A stretch of 6,488 nucleotides of DNA from JBEKDJ01 sp050014415 (GTDB taxonomy: Bacteria; Desulfobacterota; BSN033; UBA1163), in the NCBI GenBank assembly GCA_050014415.1, contig JBEKDJ010000284.1:1-6488 (forward strand), written 5' to 3'. The position numbers and the translations under genes were made by a program. Below, one piece after another: positions 1-5,852 of this stretch; the first letter of the stretch is position 1, and each line of letters opens with the position of its first letter. The notes beneath the pieces were generated by a model. It was not told where the DNA came from, did no database searches, and saw nothing but the letters and a program-made list of their open reading frames with translations.

Positions 1-951
1 ATGCCGATATTTTTCAGCCCCTCTGTTTACGCGCAATGGACCTCTGTCGGTCCTCCTCTTGTGAGCACGTATTGGCGGCTTCACGGGGTTTATTTTACCT
101 CGCCAAGTAATGGATGGGCTGTAGGATGGGACAGGACGAATAAAACGGGCGTATTACTTCATTATTCTGAGGATACGTGGACTTCTGCGCCTCCCCCCTT
201 TGTGAGTACGGATTGGAACCTCAGGAGTGTTCATTTCACCTCACCAAGTGAGGGATGGGCTGTGGGATGGGACAACGCAAATTACGCGGGTGTGTTGCTC
301 CATTATTCTGACAATACATGGACCCCTGTGTCTCTGCCTTCTGTGAGCACATCTTGGGGGCTTTACGGGGTTCATTTCACTTCTTCGAGTGAGGGATGGG
401 CCGTGGGAGGGGACTCGACGAATAAAACGGGCGTGTTGCTTCGCTTTTTGAGTTCCCCGATCTCTCCTGACGAAGAAACGATCGGTACAGAAATTACGAT
501 CACAGGTTCTGGATATGGCACAACAAAAGGCAAAGTCCTTGTCGGGACCGCAGCGCTGAAAATCTTGGAGTGGACGGATTCGACGATCCGAGGTCTCCTT
601 TCGAAAGCACTCCTGCCTGATACATATGATATCACTATTCAACCCAAAGGGGCTTCTCCAATAGTCTTGCCAGGTAGTTTTACCGTGAAACCCCCTCAGA
701 TTGATTCCATGTCATCTTCAAGTGGTTCAGATGGGGATAACATAGCTATTTATGGCTCCTTCTTTGGAACGAAAAAGGGAAAGGTCACTTTGGGAGGAAA
801 GAAATGTAAGGTTATCAGTTGGGCGATGGACTCAAAGACCGGAGAGAGCGAGATTAAGTTTCTTGTGCCGAAAGGTCTTAGTCTAGGAACCAAAGAGCTT
901 AAAGTGATCAATAGTGTGGGATCGGATACAGGGAATTTCACCGTTGATTGA
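1..951 (+). CDS. Exported YCF48/BNR-like repeat protein with two C-terminal IPT/TIG domains (5' end probably outside window)
   Basis: The reading frame is open from the first base to a TGA at 949-951. Residues 2-11 (ending SVYA, then Q) look like the end of a signal peptide with an AxA-like cleavage site. They lack the positive N-region and full hydrophobic core, so the true start is probably upstream. Residues 13-153 are three tandem 47-residue repeats, each with the core FTSxSxGWAVGxD followed by GVLL. This resembles YCF48/BNR propeller blades of the GWAVG type. Three blades are too few for a closed propeller, so blades may be missing upstream or the repeats may act differently. Residues about 150-231 and 233-316 are two IPT/TIG immunoglobulin-like domains with the typical GxxFGxxKGKVxxG pattern. 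An extracytoplasmic, probably surface or periplasmic, binding or adhesion role is inferred; the ligand is unknown. The gene ends in its own terminator. Confidence 0.8.
   Translation: MPIFFSPSVYAQWTSVGPPLVSTYWRLHGVYFTSPSNGWAVGWDRTNKTGVLLHYSEDTWTSAPPPFVSTDWNLRSVHFTSPSEGWAVGWDNANYAGVLLHYSDNTWTPVSLPSVSTSWGLYGVHFTSSSEGWAVGGDSTNKTGVLLRFLSSPISPDEETIGTEITITGSGYGTTKGKVLVGTAALKILEWTDSTIRGLLSKALLPDTYDITIQPKGASPIVLPGSFTVKPPQIDSMSSSSGSDGDNIAIYGSFFGTKKGKVTLGGKKCKVISWAMDSKTGESEIKFLVPKGLSLGTKELKVINSVGSDTGNFTVD
37..459 (+). repeat. Three 141-bp intragenic tandem repeats
   Basis: Units lie at 37-177, 178-318 and 319-459, each encoding 47 residues that start at the WT of the blade. Units 1 and 3 share the exact 18-mer GACGAATAAAACGGGCGT (135-152 and 417-434, spaced 282 bp, exactly two units). 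Unit 2 differs there. The last few codons of unit 3 are diverged and lead straight into the first TIG domain. Confidence 0.85.
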
Positions 952-1063
952 AGTGGGGTGATTCATGGCAGCAAACTCTATCCTATAGTTCATCCGTGCC
1001 ACATGGAGTCAAGGCAGTTAATATCGAAATGGGAAAGTGGGTACCCAATAAGTAATAAGTGAG

Positions 1064-1092
1064 GCAGAACCAGAAATGGTTCTGCTTTTTTT
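1064..1092 (+). terminator. Rho-independent terminator of the repeat/TIG protein gene
   Basis: A perfect 8-bp stem GCAGAACC (1064-1071) / GGTTCTGC (1078-1085) with a 6-nt loop is followed directly by seven T (1086-1092). It lies about 110 bp after the stop codon at 951. Confidence 0.9.
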
Positions 1093-1422
1093 CGTCATAA
1101 ACCTACGCTGTACTTGCTTTCTTTCCGTAATCTTCAACCTTGAAGGTTAGCTTGGAGTGAAGATAAGTAGGTGTAACGTTCAGATAGTGGGATTAAGTAT
1201 TAGATGGTAATTGACAAAAAAATTAACAAATTAGGTGAATGGGCAAAGGGCAAGCGGTTGTAGGTGCTGAGGTAGGACTTGTATTTCTTAGGTTAATTAA
1301 AGCGATTGAAAGGATTGAAGTGTTTTTCTAAGAAGCTTTTTTCTTCTTTCTAATTGTATGAAGTTTGGTATTATTACGATGTTCATTTAGATCCTCCCTA
1401 ACATTGTAAATATCTTTTCTGA
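1093..1422. other. AT-rich spacer without a recognisable gene
   Basis: No reading frame of convincing length or composition is seen on either strand. The stretch holds a short palindrome, CTTCAA-CC-TTGAAG (1132-1145), and a TTGACA at 1211-1216 with no matching -10 box at a proper distance. It is bounded by a terminator and a transposase relic, consistent with decayed mobile-element debris. Confidence 0.5.
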
Positions 1423-1425
1423 TGC

Positions 1426-1662
1426 CTAAAATTCCAATCGAGGCCAATAAGACAGGCAAATCGGGTGAGCTTTAGAAACAGTTCAGACGCTGGATCTAAA
1501 ACTCGTTCTGTCTTGATGTCAGTTCTTCACACCCTAAATAACCGCCGGGGAGAACGATCTCTTAAATTGATCTTTAAAAAGCTTCTTGATGAATTCGCAA
1601 AGAATACTAAAGTTCAGATAGCTCCCCTTTTCCCCCAGCCGAAAGATCTACCCCGTTACTGA
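1426..1662 (+). pseudogene. C-terminal remnant of an IS66-like transposase
   Basis: The frame is open from after the TGA at 1420-1422 to a TGA at 1660-1662 and has no credible start. Its core, FRNSSDAGSKTRSVLMSVLH (from about 1471), matches my memory of the C-terminal block of IS66-type transposases, where an F-x-N/G-S-D-x-G-x-x-x-R segment is followed by a helix with leucines and a Lys/Arg-rich tail. No catalytic domain, upstream TnpA/TnpB partner or inverted repeat is visible, so this is a dead fragment. The family assignment rests on motif memory only; another DDE family is possible. Confidence 0.5.
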
Positions 1663-1702
1663 GGGATTACTTCTTTTGTCGATTTTTCTCTATTGATTTT
1701 TC

Positions 1703-1731
1703 TTGACAAGCTACTGCCTTTTTTGTAAATT
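1703..1731 (+). promoter_or_regulatory. Candidate sigma70 promoter for the oxidoreductase region
   Basis: A perfect -35 box TTGACA (1703-1708) is followed after 17 bp by TAAATT (1726-1731), a 4/6 match to TATAAT. The region just upstream is T-rich and holds a 9-bp direct repeat GATTTTTCT at 1681-1689 and 1695-1703. The predicted start is near 1738, giving a leader of about 200 nt that contains the oxidoreductase relic before the intact gene at 1941. Confidence 0.5.
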
Positions 1732-1765
1732 TGCCCCATCCCAAAACAAGTTATTATCACTTCAC

Positions 1766-1904
1766 TTTATCGTTGAGAAAACCTCGGTCAGAATGTCTAT
1801 TCTGGGCAAGATGGTCATCGATTGCTCTGGAGTGGAACACACAGAGACGCGGGCAGGTGCACCTAACGAGCAGGCTTCGAAAGATATTGTTCGGAACACA
1901 CTAA
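1766..1904 (+). pseudogene. Internally deleted relic of a FAD-dependent oxidoreductase paralogue
   Basis: Codons at 1772-1885 align without gaps to residues 142-179 of the intact gene downstream (2364-2477). By hand I count 25 of 38 identical residues and about 88 of 114 identical bases, including the shared peptides VIDCSG and RAGAP. The match extends two codons upstream (1766-1771). Immediately after codon GAT (1883-1885) the relic jumps to the extreme 3' end of the gene: 1884-1904 matches 3357-3377, stop codon included, at 20 of 21 bases. About 880 bp of interior is missing, the two segments overlap by AT and lie in different frames, and the N-terminal FAD-binding half is absent. It cannot encode a working enzyme. 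It is best explained as a collapsed tandem copy of the gene at 1941-3377. Confidence 0.8.
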
Positions 1905-1940
1905 CACGCCGCAAACAAAATTATAGGAGGTAGCTATAAA

Positions 1941-3377
1941 ATGGAAATCTATGGCGAGTATGATGTAGTGGTTGTGGGTGGCGGCACTTCCGGGGTGGCG
2001 ACGGCTATCGCTTCGGCAAGGACTGGTGCCAATACTATCCTGATAGAGCGTTTTGGCGTGTTGGGCGGGCAGATGAATGTTTCCGGGCCCCCCGGCTTCG
2101 CTTACTGTCACCTATGGAACAACCATGGCGAGAAATGCCTTGCCGGCATTATCGAGGAGACGCATCACAGGCTGGAAAAGGAGGGACACGCCCTGCCATA
2201 TCCACCACCGGGAGAGGGAAATTCCCAGACCTATGCCTTCGTTGACCCGGACTGGTGGGGCCTTATGGTATTCGAGATGATGACAGAGAACAAGGTCAAT
2301 CTTCTTTTACATTCCTTGGCGGTAGACGTTTTGAAAGAGGGTGATGCTGTCAAGGGTGTTATCGTTGAAAATACCTCCGGCAGGATGGCTGTCCTGGGTA
2401 AAATAGTCATCGATTGCAGTGGAGAGGGGGACATAGCGGTGCGGGCCGGTGCACCCTACGAGCAGATTTCGAAAGATGAGTATGAGATTGAGCCGCCATC
2501 AATCAGCTTCACCATGGACGGCATGGATTGGGACAAATTCATAAAATATGCGAAAGAAAACGCCGAAGATTTACCCGATAGGTGGCTAGACGAAGCGGCC
2601 AAAAAGAAACTCATCGAACAGTATAAGAAAGCCAGGAACATAATGGATCTGGTGCCGATAGGGTCTATCTTTTTTCGCAAGCTCACCGAACAGGCTATCG
2701 CCAATGGCGATTATCACCCGTACGGTGACCTGGGCTTCTTTTTTACACCCAGGGAAGGCGGTAAGATACAAGCCATATTCCAGCACTCGTCTCAGGTATA
2801 CCAGTGCGATGCCACGGACATCAGGGAACTGACCGCTGGCGAAGTAGAGGCGAGGAGGCAAGTAGTCATAGCAGCAAAGGCCGCCAGAAAATACATGCCC
2901 GGCTTCGAGATCGCCTACCTTACCAGAATCACCACTTACTTAAGGATACGAGAGACAAGGCGCGTCATGGGTGATTACAAGCTGACAATGCAGGATGTCT
3001 TCGAGGCAAGGAAGTTCAAGGACGTTATCGGGAAGAGCGTCATGCCCATGGGCAGCCACCACACAGCAACAATTGATACCTTGACTTTCGTCCCGGGAGG
3101 GCGCCAAATTAAGGAAAATGGGTCATATGACCTTCCCTACCGCATGCTCGTGCCGCAGAAGGTTGAAAACCTGCTGGTGGCTGGCAAGATGGTGTCAACC
3201 GAGAGAGACTGCTATCTCAGGTTTCTGCCAGAGACAATGGTAACCGGACAGGCGGCCGGTGTGGCCGCAGGTCTCTGTGCCAAGAAAGGAGTCACGCCGC
3301 GACAGCTGGAACAGGATGTTTCAGAGCTCCAGAATATCCTGGTTAAACAGGGGGCTATACTGTTCGGAACACACTAA
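1941..3377 (+). CDS. FAD-dependent oxidoreductase (FAD_oxidored-like family)
   Basis: The protein has 478 residues, starting at an ATG preceded by AGGAGG (1925-1930) at 10-nt spacing. An N-terminal Rossmann fold begins YDVVVVGGGTSG (dinucleotide motif GGGTSG, residues 13-18). It ends with an acidic residue, E36, expected to hold the ribose of FAD, and with GVLGGQ at 39-44. The internal DCSGEGDIAVRAGA block (158-171) and the C-terminal NLLVAGKMVS (410-419) plus TGQAAGVAAG (435-444) are the usual second FAD-contact segments of this family. No signal peptide or membrane segment is seen, so it is probably a soluble cytoplasmic flavoenzyme. The substrate cannot be read from sequence. A degraded homologue lies directly upstream, and a remnant of a peptide-type ABC binding protein lies downstream on the same strand. 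That suggests a former uptake-plus-catabolism operon, which is inference. The likely promoter is at 1703-1731. Confidence 0.88.
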   Translation: MEIYGEYDVVVVGGGTSGVATAIASARTGANTILIERFGVLGGQMNVSGPPGFAYCHLWNNHGEKCLAGIIEETHHRLEKEGHALPYPPPGEGNSQTYAFVDPDWWGLMVFEMMTENKVNLLLHSLAVDVLKEGDAVKGVIVENTSGRMAVLGKIVIDCSGEGDIAVRAGAPYEQISKDEYEIEPPSISFTMDGMDWDKFIKYAKENAEDLPDRWLDEAAKKKLIEQYKKARNIMDLVPIGSIFFRKLTEQAIANGDYHPYGDLGFFFTPREGGKIQAIFQHSSQVYQCDATDIRELTAGEVEARRQVVIAAKAARKYMPGFEIAYLTRITTYLRIRETRRVMGDYKLTMQDVFEARKFKDVIGKSVMPMGSHHTATIDTLTFVPGGRQIKENGSYDLPYRMLVPQKVENLLVAGKMVSTERDCYLRFLPETMVTGQAAGVAAGLCAKKGVTPRQLEQDVSELQNILVKQGAILFGTH

Positions 3378-3419
3378 AAGTTTGTCGAGGCAATTTTGTT
3401 TGGGTAGGAGGTATGGCTT

Positions 3420-3443
3420 ATGTCCGAGGAATTATCCAGCTAA
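3420..3443 (+). other. Seven-codon mini-ORF with an ideal ribosome binding site
   Basis: AGGAGG (3406-3411) lies 8 nt before an ATG (3420) that opens MSEELSS and stops at TAA (3441-3443). An overlapping 14-codon frame from ATG 3413 sits only 1 nt from the same site and is less likely to be used. It is probably the stub of a deleted operon gene, or possibly a leader peptide. It falls between the oxidoreductase stop and the substrate-binding-protein remnant. Confidence 0.3.
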
Positions 3444-3478
3444 GTAAAGAGTGGTAAGTAATATAAGGAGGTGGAACA

Positions 3479-3650
3479 ATGAACAGGTTCTGGAAAATTG
3501 TTTTGACTCACATCGTTGTTTTGACCTCATCGCAGTGGGTGGTTTGCTCCATAGCAGTTCCGCAGCCCCGACACCAAAATATGGCGGCGTCCTCAAAATA
3601 ATATTTCCAGCGGCGCCACCCCAGTTCGGCTGTGTATAAGGGGGTCACCC
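3479..3650 (+). pseudogene. Frameshifted, truncated N-terminus of a family-5 ABC transporter substrate-binding protein
   Basis: A strong AGGAGG (3466-3471) lies 7 nt before ATG 3479, which opens MNRFWKIVLTHIVVLT, a typical start of a Sec/lipoprotein-like signal peptide. Near 3520-3535 the sense moves to the -1 frame and continues AVGGLLHSSSAAPTPKYGGV, then LKIIFPAAPPQFG, stopping at TAA 3637-3639. The K-Y-G-G-x-L-K-I segment right after the signal peptide is characteristic of SBP_bac_5 (dipeptide/oligopeptide-type) binding proteins, normally about 500 residues. Only about 55 codons remain before the insertion element. A one-base deletion would explain the shift. The remainder of the gene is not present to the right of the element (after 5226), so the gene was probably cut down before or during insertion. 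Confidence 0.65.
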
Positions 3651-3653
3651 ATT

Positions 3654-3665
3654 TAAAAGGCACCT
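3654..3665 (+). repeat. Subterminal inverted repeat, 3' end of the IS1111-type element
   Basis: TAAAAGGCACCT is the perfect reverse complement of 5207-5218. It lies at the non-coding-region end of the element. Confidence 0.8.
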
Positions 3666-3692
3666 GTCAAGAGAAAAAAGTATTCCTACCGT

Positions 3693-3914
3693 AAGGGGAG
3701 TATCTTCTTCCCCTTCCGTCGTTGGTATTGGAGTGGGCGAGACAAATCAATAGAGTCATCCCCATCTCTTCCTTTGCCGTATTTTCTTTTGAGTTTGCAG
3801 TGTCCGTCTCGGAACGAGTCGTACCGACTTGACGGCACCAGTCACCCATCAGGCTCTAGATCTGCAGAAAAACGAGAGCTCCTCCTCTGCGACCCCTGTC
3901 CCGCAAGGCGGGAC
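3693..3914 (-). ncRNA. Putative guide (seeker/bridge) RNA region of the IS1111-type element
   Basis: The 458-bp non-coding stretch between the transposase stop and the subterminal repeat is dense in foldable elements. There is AAGGGGA/TCCCCTT at 3693-3699/3709-3715. An 8-bp stem at 3800-3808/3831-3838 (GTG, bulged T, CCGTC / GACGG, CAC) encloses small hairpins CTCG-GAA-CGAG (3808-3818) or AGTCG-TAC-CGACT (3817-3829). There is also GTCCCGC-AAG-GCGGGAC at 3898-3914. In known IS1111-group elements this region gives a transposase-bound RNA, transcribed in the transposase direction, that selects the target. The position and the 14-base target match inside it (3841-3854) support that role. The RNA's exact ends cannot be read from sequence, and small hairpins alone are weak evidence. 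Confidence 0.5.
3841..3854 (-). other. Candidate target-matching segment in the guide RNA region
   Basis: GTCACCCATCAGGC equals the left flank of the element (GTCACCCAT, 3644-3652) fused to the right flank (ATCAGGC, 5226-5232) over the shared AT. That is the sequence expected at the empty insertion site. The match stops exactly at both ends (3840 and 3855 differ from the flanks). It would be read as GCCTGATGGGTGAC in a transposase-direction RNA. Confidence 0.5.
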
Positions 3915-4109
3915 CCAGAAAATCTTCGGTTCCAGGCCGTGTCCACATGGTCGTTTACAATTCTCATGGTTATTACCAACCCCTCTTGGCTCACGGCGTG
4001 GGCGGTCAAGATGTTGATGACTTTATGAGTTCGGGGTGGAACGGATGACCAATCAAACCTCGTGGTTATCAGCCAACCCCAGTCCAGGTTCTCCGCTCCA
4101 GCCCAATCC

Positions 4110-5133
4110 TCATCCGAACAACTTCTCTGGCCGAAAGGGCACTTGATCCCTCATCACATAGTAACCCGCTCGGGCCAACTTGTGCGAAAGCGCACTGTGG
4201 GCCACCGCCGCATTGGTCTTCTGCATCTTCCGTTGGTAATAAGCCCGGGGCTCCGGATAATCCCGTCGGGCGAAATCCGAGGCCTCCGAATACGCCCATG
4301 CCAAATATTTATTCCCGTTCTTCGAATTCCCACAGCCCTTCTTCTTCCCATTACTCGTCCACTGGCTTGGAACCTTCCGACAATACGACGCATAGTCCCC
4401 CACCGTCGCAAAACGGCTGATCGGTCCCGTCTCCAACATGATCGTTAACGACAATATCTTGCCTACTCCAGGAAGCGTCAGAAGATACCGGTATGCCTCC
4501 TTTAACCTCACCCGCTTCTCCACCACCCCCCTCAATCTGATGAATCTGGTAGGTCAGAAAATCAATCGTCTCTTTACTCACCCGACCAGCCAAAGCCAAA
4601 TCCTCACTCCCTCCCAGAAGACCACTGACCCGATCCTCCCGGATTCCCTTGACGTCATTCACTCTCACTCTCACACCTAAGTTGCGACTTAAAATATTCT
4701 GTAAACTGAGAATCAAAGAAGTCCGAAGCCTCACCAACTGACCCCGCTTTCTCAGAAGATCTCGCACCGGCCTCTCCTCTTTCGGATAGATGTATCCCTC
4801 CGGCAAGATCCCTAAGCGCAACATCTCCGCTAACCAAAACGCATCATGCTTGTCATCGGCATGCTTCAACCCTGAATACTGTTGAATCGCCGCTGGATTC
4901 GCCAAATGAACCTTGTACCCCTCTTCCATCAACCCGTCCACTAGCCAGTACCAGTTATAGGTTGATTCCACCACAATCCCTACTACCTCTTCCTTAAACG
5001 GCTCCAGAACCTCCCGGATCAACTGAGGATCATTCGGAAGTTTTTTATTAAAAACCCTCTTCCCTTGCCAATCCATGATTCCAAGTAAATTATTGTTGCC
5101 ATGTAGATCCGAACCTGCATATAATTCTCTCAT
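4110..5133 (-). pseudogene. IS110-family (IS1111 group) transposase, one frame disruption
   Basis: The enzyme is a DEDD (RuvC-like) transposase. ATG (5131-5133) follows AGGAGG (5140-5145) at 6 nt. The N-terminal catalytic domain (DEDD_Tnp_IS110) keeps all four acidic residues: D9 in GSDLHGNNN, E56 in VVEST, and D94 and D97 in DDKHDA. Sense then leaves this frame at residues about 201-203, at six G on the minus strand (4526-4531). It resumes one base further on with VVEKRVRLKEAYRYLLTLPG. The C-terminal Transposase_20 domain holds LPGVGKILSLTI and the conserved GNSKNGNKYL region with the serine of this family, and ends at TGA (4110-4112). Removing one G restores a single protein of about 340 residues, the normal family length. 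Both halves are otherwise well preserved, so this is a recent mutation, a sequencing error or, less likely, programmed frameshifting. Confidence 0.85.
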
Positions 5134-5215
5134 AAGGCACCTCCTGGGTTAAGATTGGAATTCTTTCCCAAGCATACCACAGAGCCTCTTTCTGTGGTGT
5201 GCTTAAAGGTGCCTT
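5134..5215 (-). promoter_or_regulatory. Foldable transposase leader that can hide the ribosome binding site
   Basis: On the minus strand the subterminal repeat copy AAGGCACCT (5207-5215) is perfectly complementary over 9 bp to AGGTGCCTT (5134-5142), which overlaps the Shine-Dalgarno site (5140-5145) and reaches the start codon. Nested inside is a 14-bp hairpin (5170-5183/5191-5204, one G-U pair, 7-nt loop). A transcript entering from outside the element would carry both arms, and the ribosome site would be paired. A transcript starting inside the element would lack the upstream arm. Confidence 0.55.
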
Positions 5216-5218
5216 TTA
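5207..5218 (+). repeat. Subterminal inverted repeat, transposase-proximal end
   Basis: AGGTGCCTTTTA is the perfect reverse complement of 3654-3665. Its inner 9 bases are also complementary to the segment next to the transposase start (5134-5142). Confidence 0.8.
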
Positions 5219-5332
5219 TATGATTATCAGGCAATCGTAATAAAGTATTTGTGAATAGGGGATAAAACTTTTTTCTTGAATTTTATGGCCCCCACTTTCC
5301 TGGCAGAACCTTCCACGTTAGGAGGTAGGCTT

Positions 5333-5797
5333 ATGAAGCTATATCTCATCCAACATGGAGAGGCGAAATCGGAGTTAGAAGATCCAGAACGATCCTTAAC
5401 TTCAAAAGGGGAAGAAGAGGTCAATAGGGTTGCAAAAGCAGCAAAGAAAATGGATATCAAGCCTTCAAAAATATATCACAGTGGCAAGAAAAGGGCAAAG
5501 CAAACAGCAGAGATTATTGCTTCTGGTTTAAAAGTTCCTGATCAAAATTTAGAAGCTATTCAGGGCCTTAATCCAAATGATGATGTCCATCCATGGTTAG
5601 AAAGAATTCCAAAAGAGAAGAAAGATATCATGCTCGTGGGTCATCTCCCATTTCTCGAAAAATTGACCTCTCTTCTTCTTTGTGGTGATGAAAATGCTCG
5701 ATGGGTCTTATTCCGTTATGGTGGTATTGTATGTCTCGAACAGAAAGAGGACAAAGGTTGGGCGGTAAGATGGGTTCTCACACCCGAAATGGTTTAA
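5333..5797 (+). CDS. sixA: Phosphohistidine phosphatase SixA-like, histidine phosphatase family
   Basis: The protein has 154 residues. The start at ATG 5333 is chosen over an in-frame ATG 57 bp upstream because AGGAGG (5320-5325) lies 7 nt before it and MKLYLIQHGEAK is the normal family N-terminus. SixA proteins remove phosphate from histidine in phosphorelay or PTS proteins in the cytoplasm. Visible active-site features are H8 in the QHG motif (RHG in the classical family), R54 in the SGKKRAKQTAEII helix, and H104 in LVGHLPFLEKL. The length matches E. coli SixA (about 160 residues). No partner gene is next to it, so the physiological substrate is open. The gene lies just right of the insertion element, and any promoter must lie in 5226-5332, where no convincing boxes are seen. 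Its composition is more AT-rich than the oxidoreductase gene. Confidence 0.85.
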   Translation: MKLYLIQHGEAKSELEDPERSLTSKGEEEVNRVAKAAKKMDIKPSKIYHSGKKRAKQTAEIIASGLKVPDQNLEAIQGLNPNDDVHPWLERIPKEKKDIMLVGHLPFLEKLTSLLLCGDENARWVLFRYGGIVCLEQKEDKGWAVRWVLTPEMV

Positions 5798-5807
5798 AGA
5801 GGAATAA

Positions 5808-5829
5808 AAGATTAAGATGAGTTAATCTT
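5808..5829. terminator. Weak bidirectional terminator-like hairpin between convergent genes
   Basis: A perfect 8-bp stem AAGATTAA/TTAATCTT has a 6-nt loop. It is AT-rich, and on the plus strand the T run (5842-5847) comes only 12 nt later. On the minus strand the stem is followed directly by TTATT. Its position between two convergent genes supports a shared terminator. Confidence 0.4.
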
Positions 5830-5852
5830 CCCTATCTTCAATTTTTTAGTTA

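Larger units (their letters stand above)
3651..5225 (-). mobile_element. IS110-family element, IS1111 group (about 1575 bp)
   Basis: The element contains a minus-strand DEDD transposase gene (4110-5133). It is bounded by 12-bp subterminal inverted repeats at 3654-3665 and 5207-5218. A short 5' non-coding end (about 90 bp) and a long non-coding region downstream of the transposase (3651-4109) are the arrangement known for the IS1111 group rather than IS110 proper. The ends are placed from flank AT dinucleotides (3651-3652 and 5226-5227) that could be the target core. This leaves 7 nt outside the repeat at the transposase-proximal end and 3 nt at the other, the expected asymmetry. No target duplication beyond AT is seen, as usual for the family. 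The exact ends could be off by a few bases. Confidence 0.75.

Noticed and set aside
241..941. Three minus-strand open frames of 63-133 codons opposite the repeat/TIG gene
   Set aside because: They are antisense to a clearly coding, domain-bearing frame, have no ribosome sites or recognisable domains, and follow from the repeat composition.
1211..1236. TTGACA at 1211 as a promoter
   Set aside because: No -10 box at 16-18 bp spacing and no gene follows.
1422..1475. 17-codon ORF starting MPKIPIEANKTGK
   Set aside because: It overlaps the transposase remnant in another frame, lacks a ribosome site and is too short to support.
2077..2861. Short frames on both strands inside the oxidoreductase gene
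   Set aside because: They lie within a coherent 478-residue flavoprotein frame and look like random shadows.
3963..3980. TGGTTATTA as the donor-recognising segment of the guide RNA
   Set aside because: It only partly matches the predicted circle junction (TGATTATTT...), so chance is a good explanation.
3774..4028. 84-codon plus-strand ORF in the element's non-coding region
   Set aside because: Its composition is not protein-like (many S, R, P), there is no ribosome site, and it overlaps the structured guide-RNA region on the opposite strand to the transposase.
4062..4680. Plus-strand ORFs opposite the transposase
   Set aside because: They are antisense to two conserved transposase domains.
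5226..5232. ATCAGGC as part of a REP element, the target of some IS110-family members
   Set aside because: Only seven bases fit and no REP-type palindrome surrounds the rejoined site.
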